Of a stretch of 42,237 bases of DNA, positions 8,301-17,464 are shown piece after piece. How positions within the stretch are numbered: the stretch's first letter is position 1; every line of letters starts with the position of its first letter. The stretch is taken from positions 1 through 42,237 of the forward strand of contig CAJQKQ010000048.1 in NCBI GenBank assembly GCA_905478925.1, in the 5' to 3' direction. A model generated the notes under the pieces. The model made no database searches. It saw nothing but the letters and a program-made list of their open reading frames with translations, and was not told where the DNA came from. Source of the stretch: an uncultured Verrucomicrobiales bacterium. GTDB taxonomy: Bacteria > Verrucomicrobiota > Verrucomicrobiia > Verrucomicrobiales > Akkermansiaceae. The position numbers and the translations under genes are program-made.

Positions 8301-9206
8301 CTAGCGGCTCCTGACGGATCGGTCGTTCTTGGAAACCGGGTTGAAATCCCGTGGGGAAACCTCCGGCATCGTGACAATTCGGGAGTCTCTCGATTCGTTC
8401 GCCGTGCGGTTCATGCCGACGAGGTAGGAGGTGATCTCCGTTTTCAAAAACTTGTATTCAGGGTTCTCCGTCAGCGTGCGTCGATCTCTCGGGCGCTCAA
8501 GGCCGACCGGGAACGCCGTATCAAGATTGGCGCGCGGCCCCATCGTCAGCGGAATGATGCGGTCCGCCATGAGGATGGCTTCATCGACATCATTGGTGAT
8601 GAGTACAACGGTCTTTTTCTGCTGCTCCCAGATCTGGAGAATCTCGTCCTGAAGCACCGCGCGGTTGAGCGCGTCGAGTGCGGAGAGCGGTTCGTCGAGG
8701 AGCAACACCTCCGGCTGCATGGAAAGTGTTCGAGCCAGCGAAACCCGCTGCCTCATGCCTCCGGAAAGTTCATGGGGCTTCTTGTCCCGGGCGGGGGTGA
8801 GGTGAACCATCTCAATGTAGTGCTCGATGTGTTCCCTGAGCTCGACTTTGGATTTCTTAGGAAAAACCTGTTTCACCGCCAGTTCGATATTCCTGTAGAC
8901 ACTCAGCCAGGGGAGCAGCGAGTAACTCTGGAACATCACCCCTCGCCGCGGGCCGGGGCGGGTCACAATCTCCCCAGCCATCGTCACTGTGCCCGTGGTA
9001 GGCCTCTGCAGCCCCGCCAGCAAAGAGACCAGGGTGGATTTTCCGGATCCGGAAAACCCGATAATGGAGACAAACTCGTTCTCTTTCACCTCGAGATTGG
9101 TGTTTTCAAGGACATTGACGCGCTTGTTCTCAGGGCCGAAGCCGACCGATACGTCATTCAGTGCGAGGAACGGGGCGCTTGTGGGAAATGGGGTGATCGT
9201 GGACAT
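8301..9206 (-). CDS. Nitrate/nitrite-type ABC transporter ATP-binding protein (NrtC/NrtD-like)
   Basis: The 301-residue ATPase has Walker [10 protein letters not shown] near 50-57, signature [14 protein letters not shown], and Walker [14 protein letters not shown]. The H-loop position reads LITNDVDE, with Asn where the switch His is usual, whereas its operon partner keeps His. That suggests an asymmetric ATPase pair in which one ATP site may be weakened. Like the partner it lacks a solute-binding-like C-terminal domain; its tail is a short polar extension. ATG 9206 is chosen because the domain starts right after it and it lies 4 bp from the stop of the permease gene. It is the third transporter gene in a minus-strand operon porin-nrtA-nrtB-ATPase-ATPase. 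Confidence 0.85.
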   Translation of the reverse strand: MSTITPFPTSAPFLALNDVSVGFGPENKRVNVLENTNLEVKENEFVSIIGFSGSGKSTLVSLLAGLQRPTTGTVTMAGEIVTRPGPRRGVMFQSYSLLPWLSVYRNIELAVKQVFPKKSKVELREHIEHYIEMVHLTPARDKKPHELSGGMRQRVSLARTLSMQPEVLLLDEPLSALDALNRAVLQDEILQIWEQQKKTVVLITNDVDEAILMADRIIPLTMGPRANLDTAFPVGLERPRDRRTLTENPEYKFLKTEITSYLVGMNRTANESRDSRIVTMPEVSPRDFNPVSKNDRSVRSR

Positions 9207-9210
9207 TGGA

Positions 9211-10821
9211 TTAGCCTGCTGGGACTGCGGAATCGAAGGAAACGAGGCGCTGGAAAACGACCATGATGCGATCGAGAAGCATCCCGATGATGCCGACGAT
9301 GAAGACCACCACGAACATCTGAGCGAAGGACTCCGAGGAGCCATTTGTATACATGTCGTTCACGAATTTCCCGATACCCTCGGAGGTGGAGAGAATTTCC
9401 GCTGCAACGAGCACCATCCAGCCAACACCGAGCGAGATACGCAGACCTGCGAAGATGAGCGGCAGGGCGGTGGGAATGACGATCTTGAAAAGGCGCGACC
9501 AGAAGCCGAGGCGCAGAACGCGAGCCACGTTCATGTGATCCTTGTCCACGGCTCCTACCCCGAGGGCGGTATTGACGAGAGTGGCCCACAGCGAACAGAG
9601 CGCTACCGTCACGGCGGAGGAGAGGAACATCGGGTCGATCTTGTAGTTTTTGATAAACGGGACTTTGTCGAAGAACATCAGGAAGGCGTTGTTCTCAGGA
9701 TCCGGCATAAAGCCACCGATGATGATCATGATGATGGGCAGCCAGACGAGAGGTGAGACCGGTTTGAACAGCGCGATGAACGGCGTCATGGCGGCCATGA
9801 AAGTGGCCGAGAGTCCGCAGAGGATGCCAATCGGGATCGCGATCGCAGAGGCCAGCAGGAAGCCGGCGAACACGCAGAGCAGGGAGCGGACAATCTGCTT
9901 CGGCAGCGTCCAGGGCTTGGCGTATTTCGAGCTGGCGGTGGTTTTGATAAACTTCTCGTTCTTGATGATTCCGCTACCGAGCCGGTACAGATCGCCCTCG
10001 GTGGCGGTGAGGAAGGAAGTTCTGGTCTCCTTCAGCTTCGTCTTCGCAGCGGCAAGTTTCAGCTCGCGGGAGTCCTTCCCGAGCATGTCGATGTATTTGA
10101 CAAGAAACTGCTTTTCTTCGGCGAGAACTGTGTTGGCGCGGGTCGCGTCCTTGACCTCGGGGAAAGTAATTTCCTGAGCCTCCTCATATCTGTCCTTGAG
10201 CTTGGCGAGCTCCAGCTTGTCAATTTCCGTCCTAGCTTCCGTGTCTCTCAGTTTCTGAAGAAAAGCGAGCCGCGCCTCTTCCGTGGCGGTGTTCAATGTG
10301 GCAGCCTCCGCCTTGAGCGCGGCGGTGCGCCCCTTACGCGATTCGCGTGATATTTCGCGCAGCGTGTCGTAGGCGTTTTTGGCGGGCGCGACCGTAGTAT
10401 CGAACTTCACCGTCGAAGCCTCCCTCGCTGCGGTGAGCTGTTCCCGGGCGATTTTTTCGAGCATCCCGACCTCGGCGATGCGAGCAGTGGCTCGGGCAAG
10501 TTCCGTCTCACGTTCCTTGCCTTGAAGAAGGAACCCATCCTGCTTGGCGGTTTCGTAGTTATGGAAGCGCCATATGCCCGCCCGGGCATCCCAGACAACG
10601 GATGGGGTGGGCACCTCACCGGACTTCGTCCTATGCTTCGGTGCGACGACAGCCCAGAGCCAAAAGAAAGCGAGGAAGGCAAGCGTGGGGATCACGATCA
10701 AGCGCCCGATCTCCTTCATCTGCTTCGCTGGTTCCTCCCCAGTGGCCAGGCGAACCACGGGCGAGAGGAAATTAAGTCCGGCAATATCGATGCCTTTTAG
10801 TATCGTGTATTTCGCTGACAT
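9211..10821 (-). CDS. nrtB: NrtB-like ABC transporter permease with a large coiled-coil insertion
   Basis: The 536-residue protein is about twice the usual NrtB length. Residues 41-60 form one membrane helix. Residues 62-300 are charged, rich in Ala, Glu, Lys and Arg and predicted here to be helical coiled coil. Residues 305-536 are the BPD_transp_1 permease core with about five helices and the EAA-type loop [20 protein letters not shown]. The core matches nitrate-type permeases that move substrate from the binding protein through the inner membrane. ATG 10821 (MSAKYTIL) is preferred over TTG 10830. The insertion follows the first helix and so may lie in the periplasm or the cytoplasm depending on topology; its role is unknown. 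Confidence 0.85.
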   Translation of the reverse strand: MSAKYTILKGIDIAGLNFLSPVVRLATGEEPAKQMKEIGRLIVIPTLAFLAFFWLWAVVAPKHRTKSGEVPTPSVVWDARAGIWRFHNYETAKQDGFLLQGKERETELARATARIAEVGMLEKIAREQLTAAREASTVKFDTTVAPAKNAYDTLREISRESRKGRTAALKAEAATLNTATEEARLAFLQKLRDTEARTEIDKLELAKLKDRYEEAQEITFPEVKDATRANTVLAEEKQFLVKYIDMLGKDSRELKLAAAKTKLKETRTSFLTATEGDLYRLGSGIIKNEKFIKTTASSKYAKPWTLPKQIVRSLLCVFAGFLLASAIAIPIGILCGLSATFMAAMTPFIALFKPVSPLVWLPIIMIIIGGFMPDPENNAFLMFFDKVPFIKNYKIDPMFLSSAVTVALCSLWATLVNTALGVGAVDKDHMNVARVLRLGFWSRLFKIVIPTALPLIFAGLRISLGVGWMVLVAAEILSTSEGIGKFVNDMYTNGSSESFAQMFVVVFIVGIIGMLLDRIMVVFQRLVSFDSAVPAG

Positions 10822-10899
10822 GGGGTTCAAGAGTTGGTTAGAGCTGGTGCGATCCGTGGAGAGCGCACCGACCTTTTCCGGGCAATCTGTTATTGCGGA

Positions 10900-12297
10900 C
10901 TATTCGCCGGAGAGGGCGGCATCGTCCTTGATGCCGATCTCGAATGAATTGATGTATTCGATCGGCTTGTGACCGTCGTATGGGTTGCCGTCGATGAAAT
11001 CGGCGGTGGTGACCTTGTAGCTGTCATCCGTTTTCGGCAGCTCGTTTTCGGTCATGTAGCCTTCGGAAATGAGGGATGCAGCAGCTTTCCGATATACCTC
11101 GGGGAGGTAGATCTTCTTGACGGTCTCGGCATACCAAGAAGCCGGCTTGGCCTCGGTGATCTGACCCCAGCGGCGCATCTGGGTCAGGAACCAGACGCCA
11201 TCGGAATACCAAGGGTATGAGCAATCGTGTTTGAAGAAGACATTGAAGTCAGGCATGTCCAGGACATCGGTCTTCTGGAAAACGAAGGTTCCGGTCATCG
11301 AGTTTTTGATCACTTCGAAATCCGCCCCGACGTAGTTCGGCTGGGAAAGGATGCGGCAGGCTTCCTCACGGTTCACAAGCTTGCCCGCAGCATCGGTTTC
11401 ATCGAGCCACTTTCCGGAACGGATGAGAGCCTTGGTGACGGCGATGATCGTGTTCGGATTCTCATCGGCCCATTTCCTGGTGACGCCGAAGACCTTCTCC
11501 GGACTATTTTTCCAGATCTCGTAGTTGGTGACGACGGGGACGCCGATTCCCTTGGTGACAGCCTGCTGATTCCACGGTTCGCCGACGCAGTAGCCCGAGA
11601 TGGTGCCTGCCTCGAGGGTGGCGGGCATCTGCGGCGGTGGGGTCACGGAGAGCTCCACTTCCGCATCGGTGCGACCGGCCACGTCAGTCTTCGAGTAGAA
11701 GCCTGGATGGATGCCGGAGGCTGCGAGCCAGTAGCGGATCTCGTAGTTGTGGGTGGAGACGGGGAAAACCATGCCCATCTGGAGCTTTTCCCCGTCCGCG
11801 AGGAGATCCTCAGCGATCGGCTTCAGCGCCGCTGCGGAGATCGGATGCGGCGGGGTGTCGGAATCCAGATCGGGCTCGTTCTGCTGCATCTGTTCCCAGA
11901 TCGAGTTGGAAACGGTGATGGCGTTGCCGTTGAGATCGAGTGTGTAGGGTGTGACGATGTGCGCCTCTGTGCCGATGCCGATTGTGGCGGCGATCGGTTG
12001 TCCAGAAAGCATGTGCGCGCCGTCGAGATTGCCGGTGATGACGTTGTCGAGAAGGACTTTCCAGTTCGATTGGGCGATGACTTCGACTTGGAGCCCTTCA
12101 TCCTCGAAAAAGCCCTTTTCCTTGGCGATCACAAGAGGGGCGCAGTCAGTGAGCTTGATGAAGCCGAGTTTCAGGGAGTCCTTTTCAACGGCGAGCTTTT
12201 CGGCATGTGCCGAACCTGCGGCCAGCCACAGCAGGGCGGGGGCGGTGAAGATTGCCGAGAGAAGGCTCAGGCGGGAATGGTTGGATTGAGATTTCAT
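10900..12297 (-). CDS. nrtA: Nitrate/nitrite-type substrate-binding protein (NrtA family)
   Basis: The 465-residue exported protein belongs to the NrtA/CmpA group of periplasmic binding proteins. A long signal peptide ends near AGSAHAEK (about residue 33). Family-type segments follow: [21 protein letters not shown], the [15 protein letters not shown] ligand-pocket stretch, and [14 protein letters not shown]. No lipobox is seen, so it is probably soluble in the periplasm. ATG 12297 gives a good signal peptide; the frame extends upstream, but that part overlaps the porin 3' end and is not protein-like. The gene follows the porin by 91 bp. Nitrate or nitrite is the likeliest ligand, although bicarbonate or cyanate binders share this fold. 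Confidence 0.85.
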   Translation of the reverse strand: MKSQSNHSRLSLLSAIFTAPALLWLAAGSAHAEKLAVEKDSLKLGFIKLTDCAPLVIAKEKGFFEDEGLQVEVIAQSNWKVLLDNVITGNLDGAHMLSGQPIAATIGIGTEAHIVTPYTLDLNGNAITVSNSIWEQMQQNEPDLDSDTPPHPISAAALKPIAEDLLADGEKLQMGMVFPVSTHNYEIRYWLAASGIHPGFYSKTDVAGRTDAEVELSVTPPPQMPATLEAGTISGYCVGEPWNQQAVTKGIGVPVVTNYEIWKNSPEKVFGVTRKWADENPNTIIAVTKALIRSGKWLDETDAAGKLVNREEACRILSQPNYVGADFEVIKNSMTGTFVFQKTDVLDMPDFNVFFKHDCSYPWYSDGVWFLTQMRRWGQITEAKPASWYAETVKKIYLPEVYRKAAASLISEGYMTENELPKTDDSYKVTTADFIDGNPYDGHKPIEYINSFEIGIKDDAALSGE

Positions 12298-12388
12298 GTT
12301 TTTCAGGTGGTTCGTGGTCGGTCTTTCGGTTGTTGCCATAGCTTGAGGGCTGCCAACACGCGGTTCGTGTCGACAATCCAACAACAGG

Positions 12389-13612
12389 CTAGAATTTGTA
12401 ATCGAGTTGGATTGAGAAGCGGGTGGTGTCCGCCAGGACGGCTGCGCCGGCGAAGGGATCGCCACCGCCGTCGAAGTAGGCGAATTTCGCGAGGGCGGAG
12501 AAGTTCTCATCGAACTTTTTCACCAGGACGGAGTCGTATTCCCAACCGTATCCGGTGGAGATCTCGTTATCGCCGAATGCGTGGAGGACATTTATCCATT
12601 TCATACCCCAGAAGATGGGCATTGAGTATGAGACATAGGTGTCGGTGAGGCCGTTGTGGCCGCCTCCGGCACGACCGCCGATGAATGCATCTGCGAAACC
12701 GTTGAAGGCGTGGAGCGTGGCAAGCGGTGTTTTGAAACCTGCGCCGAGGCTCTCAATTCCAACAGTCATACTTTGATTTTCGAAAAGCGATTTAGTCGCC
12801 GTTGCGTGGAAGTAGAGTGCTTCGCTGTTTCCGGCGGCACCTGCATCGTCCTGCCATGCGACTTCGCCATAGAGGTCGAGCCCATGGAGTTTTCCGGAGG
12901 CGCTGACCCCGAAGGTGCTGTTGTCCCATGCCGGAAGGGTGGCGAATTTCATGATATAAGCGTAGCCACCGAGCTTGAGCCCTTCGATTCCCGTGTAGGA
13001 TAGGTTCAGGGCGTGGACTTCCGAGTTCAGGGATCCGGCATTACCGATCGCATCGGAGCCGAAGATCCGGTTCACTCGATCGATGTATGCGTAGTTCAGG
13101 GTCAGTGAATCGATCCAGGTCCCGGAGAGCGCGATGGCATCGTAGGTCTGCTCGTTCTGGCGCCAACCGACGTTGCCGATGAAGGCCGAGTTGTCGTAGA
13201 TGATGCGCTGGCGGCCGAACTTGGCGACCATATCGTAGCCGGAATACTGGAGAAAGGCTTGGTTCAGTTCGTTCGTCTCCGGATCGGCGATGACAGACTG
13301 GGTTGGATCGAAGGGAGTGGCGCCTGCCGCTCCGCCGTGGTAGTCATCGCCGATAGCCTGGGAGAATTCGCCTTCGACGAGTGCACTGAACCCATACCAA
13401 GACATCGTCTGGAGGCCGAAGCGCTCTCGGATCGTAAATGCATTCGAATCGTCGGCGCCGGCGATATCGGCGTACTCGTAGCGGGCACGGATATCGATCA
13501 GTGGTTTGATCCACTGCGCCGTGGCAGGAGGTGGAATGATGGGGGCGCTCTCCGGGGTGCCCGCATGCAGTGCAGAGACGGTGGCCAGTAGTATGATAGC
13601 TTTCTTTGTCAT
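12389..13612 (-). CDS. Outer-membrane porin (alginate-export-like beta barrel) heading the nitrate transporter operon
   Basis: The 407-residue protein begins with a signal peptide ([18 protein letters not shown]) and is made of alternating amphipathic strands ending in a C-terminal aromatic (YKF), as in outer-membrane barrels. Conserved stretches include GRQRIIY and [14 protein letters not shown]. It resembles alginate-export-domain porins. Its closest relative in this window is the protein at 34140-35345, which has the same signal-peptide end (HAG), the same motifs and a similar length. Position upstream of nrtA suggests it lets the ABC transporter substrate cross the outer membrane. ATG 13612 lies about 43 bp downstream of a sigma-54-like site. 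Confidence 0.8.
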   Translation of the reverse strand: MTKKAIILLATVSALHAGTPESAPIIPPPATAQWIKPLIDIRARYEYADIAGADDSNAFTIRERFGLQTMSWYGFSALVEGEFSQAIGDDYHGGAAGATPFDPTQSVIADPETNELNQAFLQYSGYDMVAKFGRQRIIYDNSAFIGNVGWRQNEQTYDAIALSGTWIDSLTLNYAYIDRVNRIFGSDAIGNAGSLNSEVHALNLSYTGIEGLKLGGYAYIMKFATLPAWDNSTFGVSASGKLHGLDLYGEVAWQDDAGAAGNSEALYFHATATKSLFENQSMTVGIESLGAGFKTPLATLHAFNGFADAFIGGRAGGGHNGLTDTYVSYSMPIFWGMKWINVLHAFGDNEISTGYGWEYDSVLVKKFDENFSALAKFAYFDGGGDPFAGAAVLADTTRFSIQLDYKF

Positions 13613-13654
13613 TTTTTGTGTTGGTTGCGGAATGAATTTTCCAAAACTGAATTA

Positions 13655-13669
13655 GCTTACTGCGTGCCA
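13655..13669 (-). promoter_or_regulatory. Possible sigma-54 promoter of the porin-nrt operon
   Basis: On the minus strand the sequence is TGGCACGCAGTAAGC: a perfect -24 box, exactly 10 nt between GG and GC, but AAGC in place of TTGC. The predicted start is near 13642, giving a 5' leader of about 30 nt before ATG 13612. Position and gene function (nitrogen uptake) fit RpoN/NtrC control; the -12 mismatch keeps confidence modest. Confidence 0.4.
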
Positions 13670-13785
13670 GCTACTTGAAAACTGAGACAAATACGGGTGA
13701 GAGCTTTTCCGCCCGGAGATGAATGCAGCTCATTTCGCCTGACAGACATAGCCCGTCAGGGACGGAGAGTGGGGGCGCGCACCCT

Positions 13786-13811
13786 GGGACACGCGGCGGC
13801 GCGTGTGTCCC
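13786..13811. repeat. GC-rich hairpin upstream of the porin promoter
   Basis: GGGACACGCG and CGCGTGTGTCCC can pair around a short loop with a small bulge. A smaller hairpin, CCGTC-agg-GACGG, lies about 30 bp before it. There is no T-run on either side, so termination is uncertain; it could be a REP-type palindrome or protein site. Confidence 0.35.
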
Positions 13812-13857
13812 CCTTCGCGCATGGCGTGCGATGCGCCCCGCCATCAACCCCAAGCGG

Positions 13858-13963
13858 TTTTTGGGGTCAGGAGTCGCATTGCAACATTTCCATCGTTTTT
13901 GGGGTCAGGAGTCGCATTGCAACATTTCCATCGGGGCCAGGTGCTGCATCGCAACATTTTTCC
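13858..13963 (-). repeat. Tandem triplicate of the RAYT 3'-end motif
   Basis: Two exact 38-bp units (13858-13895 and 13896-13933) are followed by a degenerate third of about 30 bp. Read on the minus strand each contains AATGTTGCAATGCGAC then TCCTGACCCC. The transposase 3' end at 96-120 reads AATGTTGAAAAGCGAC then ACCTGACCC. The repeats are therefore copies of a transposase-end sequence, inverted relative to it. Confidence 0.65.
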
Positions 13964-14400
13964 CGGATTCGCCTGTCGGTGGAACGGGCAGGAAGATGGG
14001 ATCGGGCAAGTATCGCAAACCCTACGCTGGGAGCGGTGACGCTCCGGGTGTAGCATCCTCCTTCGCTGAAGCTATGGCGGTCAAGAAGGCTACGGCAGGA
14101 CAAGTGGGCAAGTGGAGACGCAGGCCAGCCATCGAGCTCCGAAATCAAAGTTCCCGTGTGCCGACCTTGTCCTGACAAGGGGAAGGCAACATCACCGCCA
14201 CGGCAAGGCAAGGGTGGACACGGGCAAGCAGGGATTCATCGGCCTCAACAAGTTTGCCGCACGCCTGCCTGACGCGGGCGAGGCAGAACTCCGGAACGTC
14301 CGCATACTGACCCGCGACAAGACCGAAATGATACGCTACACATTCTATTGATCCGAGGCTGAATCTGATTGGGATCACGAAGAAAGGACCAAGTAACGTC
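13964..14400. other. Intergenic stretch with decayed sequence
   Basis: No intact gene is seen. Two similar 16-nt units (near 14071-14086 and 14089-14104) form a short degenerate tandem repeat. A plus-strand frame ending at 14351 has a protein-like tail (GLNKFAARLPDAGEAELRNV, then an Arg/Thr-rich end) that may be the 3' remnant of a lost gene; the family was not recognised. Confidence 0.35.
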
Positions 14401-15738
14401 ATGCGAACTATCGAAACACTACTCACTGCGGCCATGCTGCTCCCTCAGTTGTCACACGCCCAGCCCCGGAATGCGGAGGCAAAGATGTCCGTGCTTGAAA
14501 ACGACCAGATCCGGTTTGGCGCCAATCTCACACTCGGTGGCGCCATCACGCACCTGTCGACCAAGGATGGCCCCAATATGATCAACAGCCATGACTGGGG
14601 ACGACAGATCCAGATGTCATTCTATAGTGGCCCCAAGCCGTTCGAACCCAATGGCAAGAAGCCCGCGGACCACTGGAAGCAGCTGGGCTGGAACCCCATC
14701 CAATCGGGTGACTTTGGCGGCAACACCTCAACGATTCTCGAACACAGGAACGATGGCAAGACCATCTATGTGAAGTGCCGACCGATGCACTGGCCCCTGA
14801 ACAACCAGCCCGCGCAGTGCACCTTTGAATGCATCTACAAGCTCGACGGCAATGTGGTCGAAGTCACCAGCCGCCTGGTCAACGCGCGGGACGACAAGAC
14901 GCAGTATGGCGCGCGCAGCCAGGAACTGCCGGCGCTCTACAGCAACGGACCCTGGTACAAGATCATGACCTACACGGGCGCGAAACCCTATACCGGTGGC
15001 GAGCTGACGGAGCTATCGCACAAGCCCGAGAACCCGCCTTTCCCCTGGAACCACTTTCAGGCGACCGAGGAGTGGTCCGCGCTCGTCGACAAGGAGAACC
15101 ACGGGTTTGGTGTCTGGACGCCCGGCCTGCAGAGCTACCTGGGCGGATTTTCCGGAAAACCCGGCAGTGGTGGTCCCAAGAGCAGCCCCACCGGCTATCT
15201 GGCACCGCTGCACATGGAGATACTCGATCACAATATCGTCTATACCTATAAGTATCGGCTGGTGGTGGGTTCATTGGGTGATATCAGGCGTTACGTCTAC
15301 GAGCAACGGGCTCCGCAGCAGGGCCTGAACTTCGTATTCAAATCCGACCGCCAGCACTGGCACTTCCAGAATGCGGCGGACAAGGGCATGCCTCTCAAGG
15401 GTGTCTGGGAAGTGCAGCTCGAGCAGAACAACCCCAGCATCATCAGCCCGCCCTTTTGCCTTGATGCCGAAATGGTCAAGACCGTCACCATTCGGGCGGC
15501 CTTCAAGACGGGCGAGCCGAAGGCGCGTCTGATCTGGACCAAGCACGGCAACAAGAAGCCCAGCCCGGAGGACGTAATCAGTTTCCCGGTTAAGTCTGAC
15601 GGCATCACACGGACCTATACCGTCCAGCTTGCAGGCAACGAGAACTGGCATGGCACCATCACTCGACTGGCGCTCAGACCGTGCAGGAAGGGTGCTGAAG
15701 GAAGCCGCCTGACCCTTGAGTCTGTCCGAGCCCAGTAG
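14401..15738 (+). CDS. Secreted protein of unrecognised family, possibly beta-sandwich/mutarotase-like
   Basis: The 445-residue protein has a signal peptide (MRTIETLLTAAMLLPQLSHA) and no transmembrane segment after it. The body is rich in Trp, Tyr, Gly and Asn with many short beta-type stretches such as GGAITHLSTKDGPNMINSHD and the middle segment ARSQELPALYSNGPW. It resembles aldose-mutarotase-like or glycan-binding beta-sandwich proteins of PVC bacteria in overall feel, but no named family was identified. ATG 14401 is supported by an AGGA about 13 nt upstream. A sulfatase fragment follows it directly, so a role in glycan handling is a reasonable guess from context only. Start and end look complete. 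Confidence 0.6.
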   Translation: MRTIETLLTAAMLLPQLSHAQPRNAEAKMSVLENDQIRFGANLTLGGAITHLSTKDGPNMINSHDWGRQIQMSFYSGPKPFEPNGKKPADHWKQLGWNPIQSGDFGGNTSTILEHRNDGKTIYVKCRPMHWPLNNQPAQCTFECIYKLDGNVVEVTSRLVNARDDKTQYGARSQELPALYSNGPWYKIMTYTGAKPYTGGELTELSHKPENPPFPWNHFQATEEWSALVDKENHGFGVWTPGLQSYLGGFSGKPGSGGPKSSPTGYLAPLHMEILDHNIVYTYKYRLVVGSLGDIRRYVYEQRAPQQGLNFVFKSDRQHWHFQNAADKGMPLKGVWEVQLEQNNPSIISPPFCLDAEMVKTVTIRAAFKTGEPKARLIWTKHGNKKPSPEDVISFPVKSDGITRTYTVQLAGNENWHGTITRLALRPCRKGAEGSRLTLESVRAQ

Positions 15739-15744
15739 ATTCAA

Positions 15745-15767
15745 GGGATCGCACCTGTCCCCATTTA
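15745..15767 (-). repeat. Transposase-end-like motif
   Basis: The minus strand reads AAATGGGGACAGGTGCGATC, close to the reverse complement of the transposase 3' end (AAATAGGGTCAGGTGTCGCT, 104-123). It sits exactly at the 5' border of the sulfatase fragment and may mark a rearrangement joint. Confidence 0.4.
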
Positions 15768-15898
15768 CAGCTGTGAAGCATTTGCTCGCTTTGGCAGAGG
15801 CGATGCGTGAGGACCTTGGCGACGACGATCGGGTAGGGGAAAAAATGAGTTTTTTCGAAGCCGATCTGAACAGACCAACCAAACCGGTGCTCGAGTAG
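15764..15898 (+). pseudogene. C-terminal fragment of an arylsulfatase
   Basis: This open stretch of 44 codons ends at TAG 15898 and reads as a sulfatase tail: HLLALAEAMREDLGDDDRVG followed by a short polar end. A REDLGDxDRxG tail is typical of secreted arylsulfatases of PVC bacteria. The catalytic two thirds are absent. The fragment starts at a transposase-end-like motif and lies 37 bp before a sulfatase gene that lacks precisely such a tail. Confidence 0.55.
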
Positions 15899-15935
15899 AA
15901 TCGCAAACCATCCCCGTATTTCCCGATTTTTTCAG

Positions 15936-17024
15936 ATGATCAAGAGCCTACAAACGATCCTTCTCGGCGGCATCCTGTCGCTTCCGTTATTCGCCGCGGC
16001 GGCGCCGCCGAATATCCTCTTCATTCTGGCCGATGACCTCGGATACGGCGACATCGCTTGCTACAACAGCGAGTCGGAGATCCCGACGCCGAATATCGAT
16101 CGGCTCGCTACGCAGGGCATGCGCTTCACCGACGCGCACAGCCCGTCGACCGTCTGCACGCCGACGCGCTACAGTTTGATGACTGGCCGCATGGCGTTCC
16201 GCACCGGCTTCCAGGGTGTATTCACTGGGGTCGGCGGTCCATGCATGATCGAGGAGGAGCGGCTGACCTTGCCCGGGATGTTGCAGAAGCAGGGCTACGC
16301 CACCGCGATGTTCGGCAAATGGCACATCGGCATGAGTTTCATGGGCAAAGATGGCAAGCGCGTTACGCAGGGCGGCAACAAGGGGGTGAAGATGGTCGAT
16401 TTTTCCCGCGCCATCCCCGATGCCCCTATCCATCGCGGATTTGATCGGTTCTACGGCACGGTATGCTGCCCGACCACCGACTGGCTCTACGCCTACATCG
16501 ACGGCGACCGCATCCCTGTGCCGCCGACGCAGATCATCGACACAACGCCGTTGCCGAAGCATCCCTATTCGCACGACAACCGTGCCGGGATGATCGCGCC
16601 GAACTACGATGTTGAGGAGGTGGACCTGGTGTTCCTGGAAAAGAGCCAGGGGTTCTTGAAGGCACACGTGAAGCAGAAGCCCGATCAGCCCTTCTTCCTG
16701 TTCCACTCGATGCAGGCGGTGCACCTGCCTTCGTTCCCGGCGGACCAATTCAAGGGCAAGACCAAATCGGGACCACACGGCGACTTCCTTTACGAGATGG
16801 ATTGGATCGTCGGCGAGTTGATGAAGACGCTCGAAGAACTCGGTGTGGCGGATAATACCATTGTCATGTTTGCTTCGGACAACGGGCCCGAGGTGCCGAC
16901 CGTGAACGCCATGCGGCGCGATCATAAGCACGATGGCGCGCGTCCCTGGAGGGGCGTGAAGCGCGACCAGTGGGAGGGCGGGCATCGGACGCCCTTCATC
17001 GTGCGCTGGCCGGGGACGCTTTAA
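15936..17024 (+). pseudogene. Arylsulfatase (family S1), C-terminally truncated
   Basis: The 362-residue frame starts with a signal peptide and then has the S1 sulfatase core: PNILFILADDLGYGD with metal-binding D33 and D34, the formylglycine motif CTPTR (C74), FGKWHIG, and SDNGPE near 313. It ends at RWPGTL, where family members normally continue for another 100-150 residues with the C-terminal subdomain, and no homologous continuation was noticed in other frames after 17024. All active-site motifs I can place are present, yet loss of the C-terminal subdomain usually abolishes folding, so it is called broken. The substrate would be a sulfated sugar or glycan outside the cytoplasm. Confidence 0.7.
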
Positions 17025-17464
17025 ACCATCACCCCGGCTTGCTATCGCCAGATAATTCAATCCAGTGAACGAATAAAATATGACGAATTCAAAAGCCTAA
17101 AGAATCACCCCCCTTTCACCCCCCTTTCACCCCTCTGCTATCCCCTCTGCTATCCCCTCAACGGCGCCCTCAAGCTCCTCCCACCAGAAGCAAATTCCTA
17201 GGAGTCTGTCGGCTGAACAAAATGCGAAGCAGTGAAATGATGTCTTGCCGACAAAGGTAGGGCTCCTTGGTGGGACATCGGCGTCCGCGTGATTCCCCGC
17301 ATCTCCATCAAACCAACAACATGACAAAACACGCAGAAGAGATGTTTGGAGACTTCGCGGATAGAGAGCGCGAAAGGAATAGCGCAGTAAAGATGAAGAG
17401 TGTTTTGATCATTGAACTGCAGGTCCCGGATCGACGGCCCATCCATTGGTGATGGTGCGTTAAT
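17025..17464. other. Gap with microrepeats, a repeat-element end and a sulfatase stub
   Basis: At 17107-17160 there is a pyrimidine-rich stretch with two copies of CCCCCCTTTCA and two of CCCTCTGCTAT. At 17187-17202 the end sequence AAGCAAATTCCTAG of the 74-bp repeat recurs alone. TGTCGGC (near 17207) and GCCGACA (near 17246) form inverted arms. A truncated sulfatase start lies at 17308-17412 on the minus strand. Confidence 0.5.
17308..17412 (-). pseudogene. N-terminal stub of another sulfatase
   Basis: The 34-residue frame begins MIKTLFIFTALFLSRSLSA, a signal peptide, then KSPNI, the position where S1 sulfatases have their first motif (xxPNILxIxxDD). After that the sequence is unrelated and stops. 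It lies 52 bp downstream of the PVC dehydrogenase-like gene in the same orientation, where a sulfatase would fit the operon. The short length makes the family call tentative. Confidence 0.4.

Noticed and set aside
10900..12297. NrtA-like protein as an aliphatic sulfonate (SsuA/TauA) binder
   Set aside because: Length (465 residues) and the internal motifs fit the larger NrtA/CmpA group rather than the about 320-residue SsuA/TauA proteins; bicarbonate or cyanate remain possible.
11227..12648. Long plus-strand frame (473 codons) opposite nrtA and the porin
   Set aside because: It lies wholly antisense to two clear protein genes and has arginine-rich, family-less sequence; it reflects GC-rich codon bias on the coding strand.
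13858..13963. Direct repeats as a CRISPR array
   Set aside because: The units abut each other without spacers, and no cas gene is present.
15987..17060. Minus-strand frame of 357 codons opposite the sulfatase
   Set aside because: It is very Arg/His rich, without domain features, and antisense to conserved sulfatase motifs.
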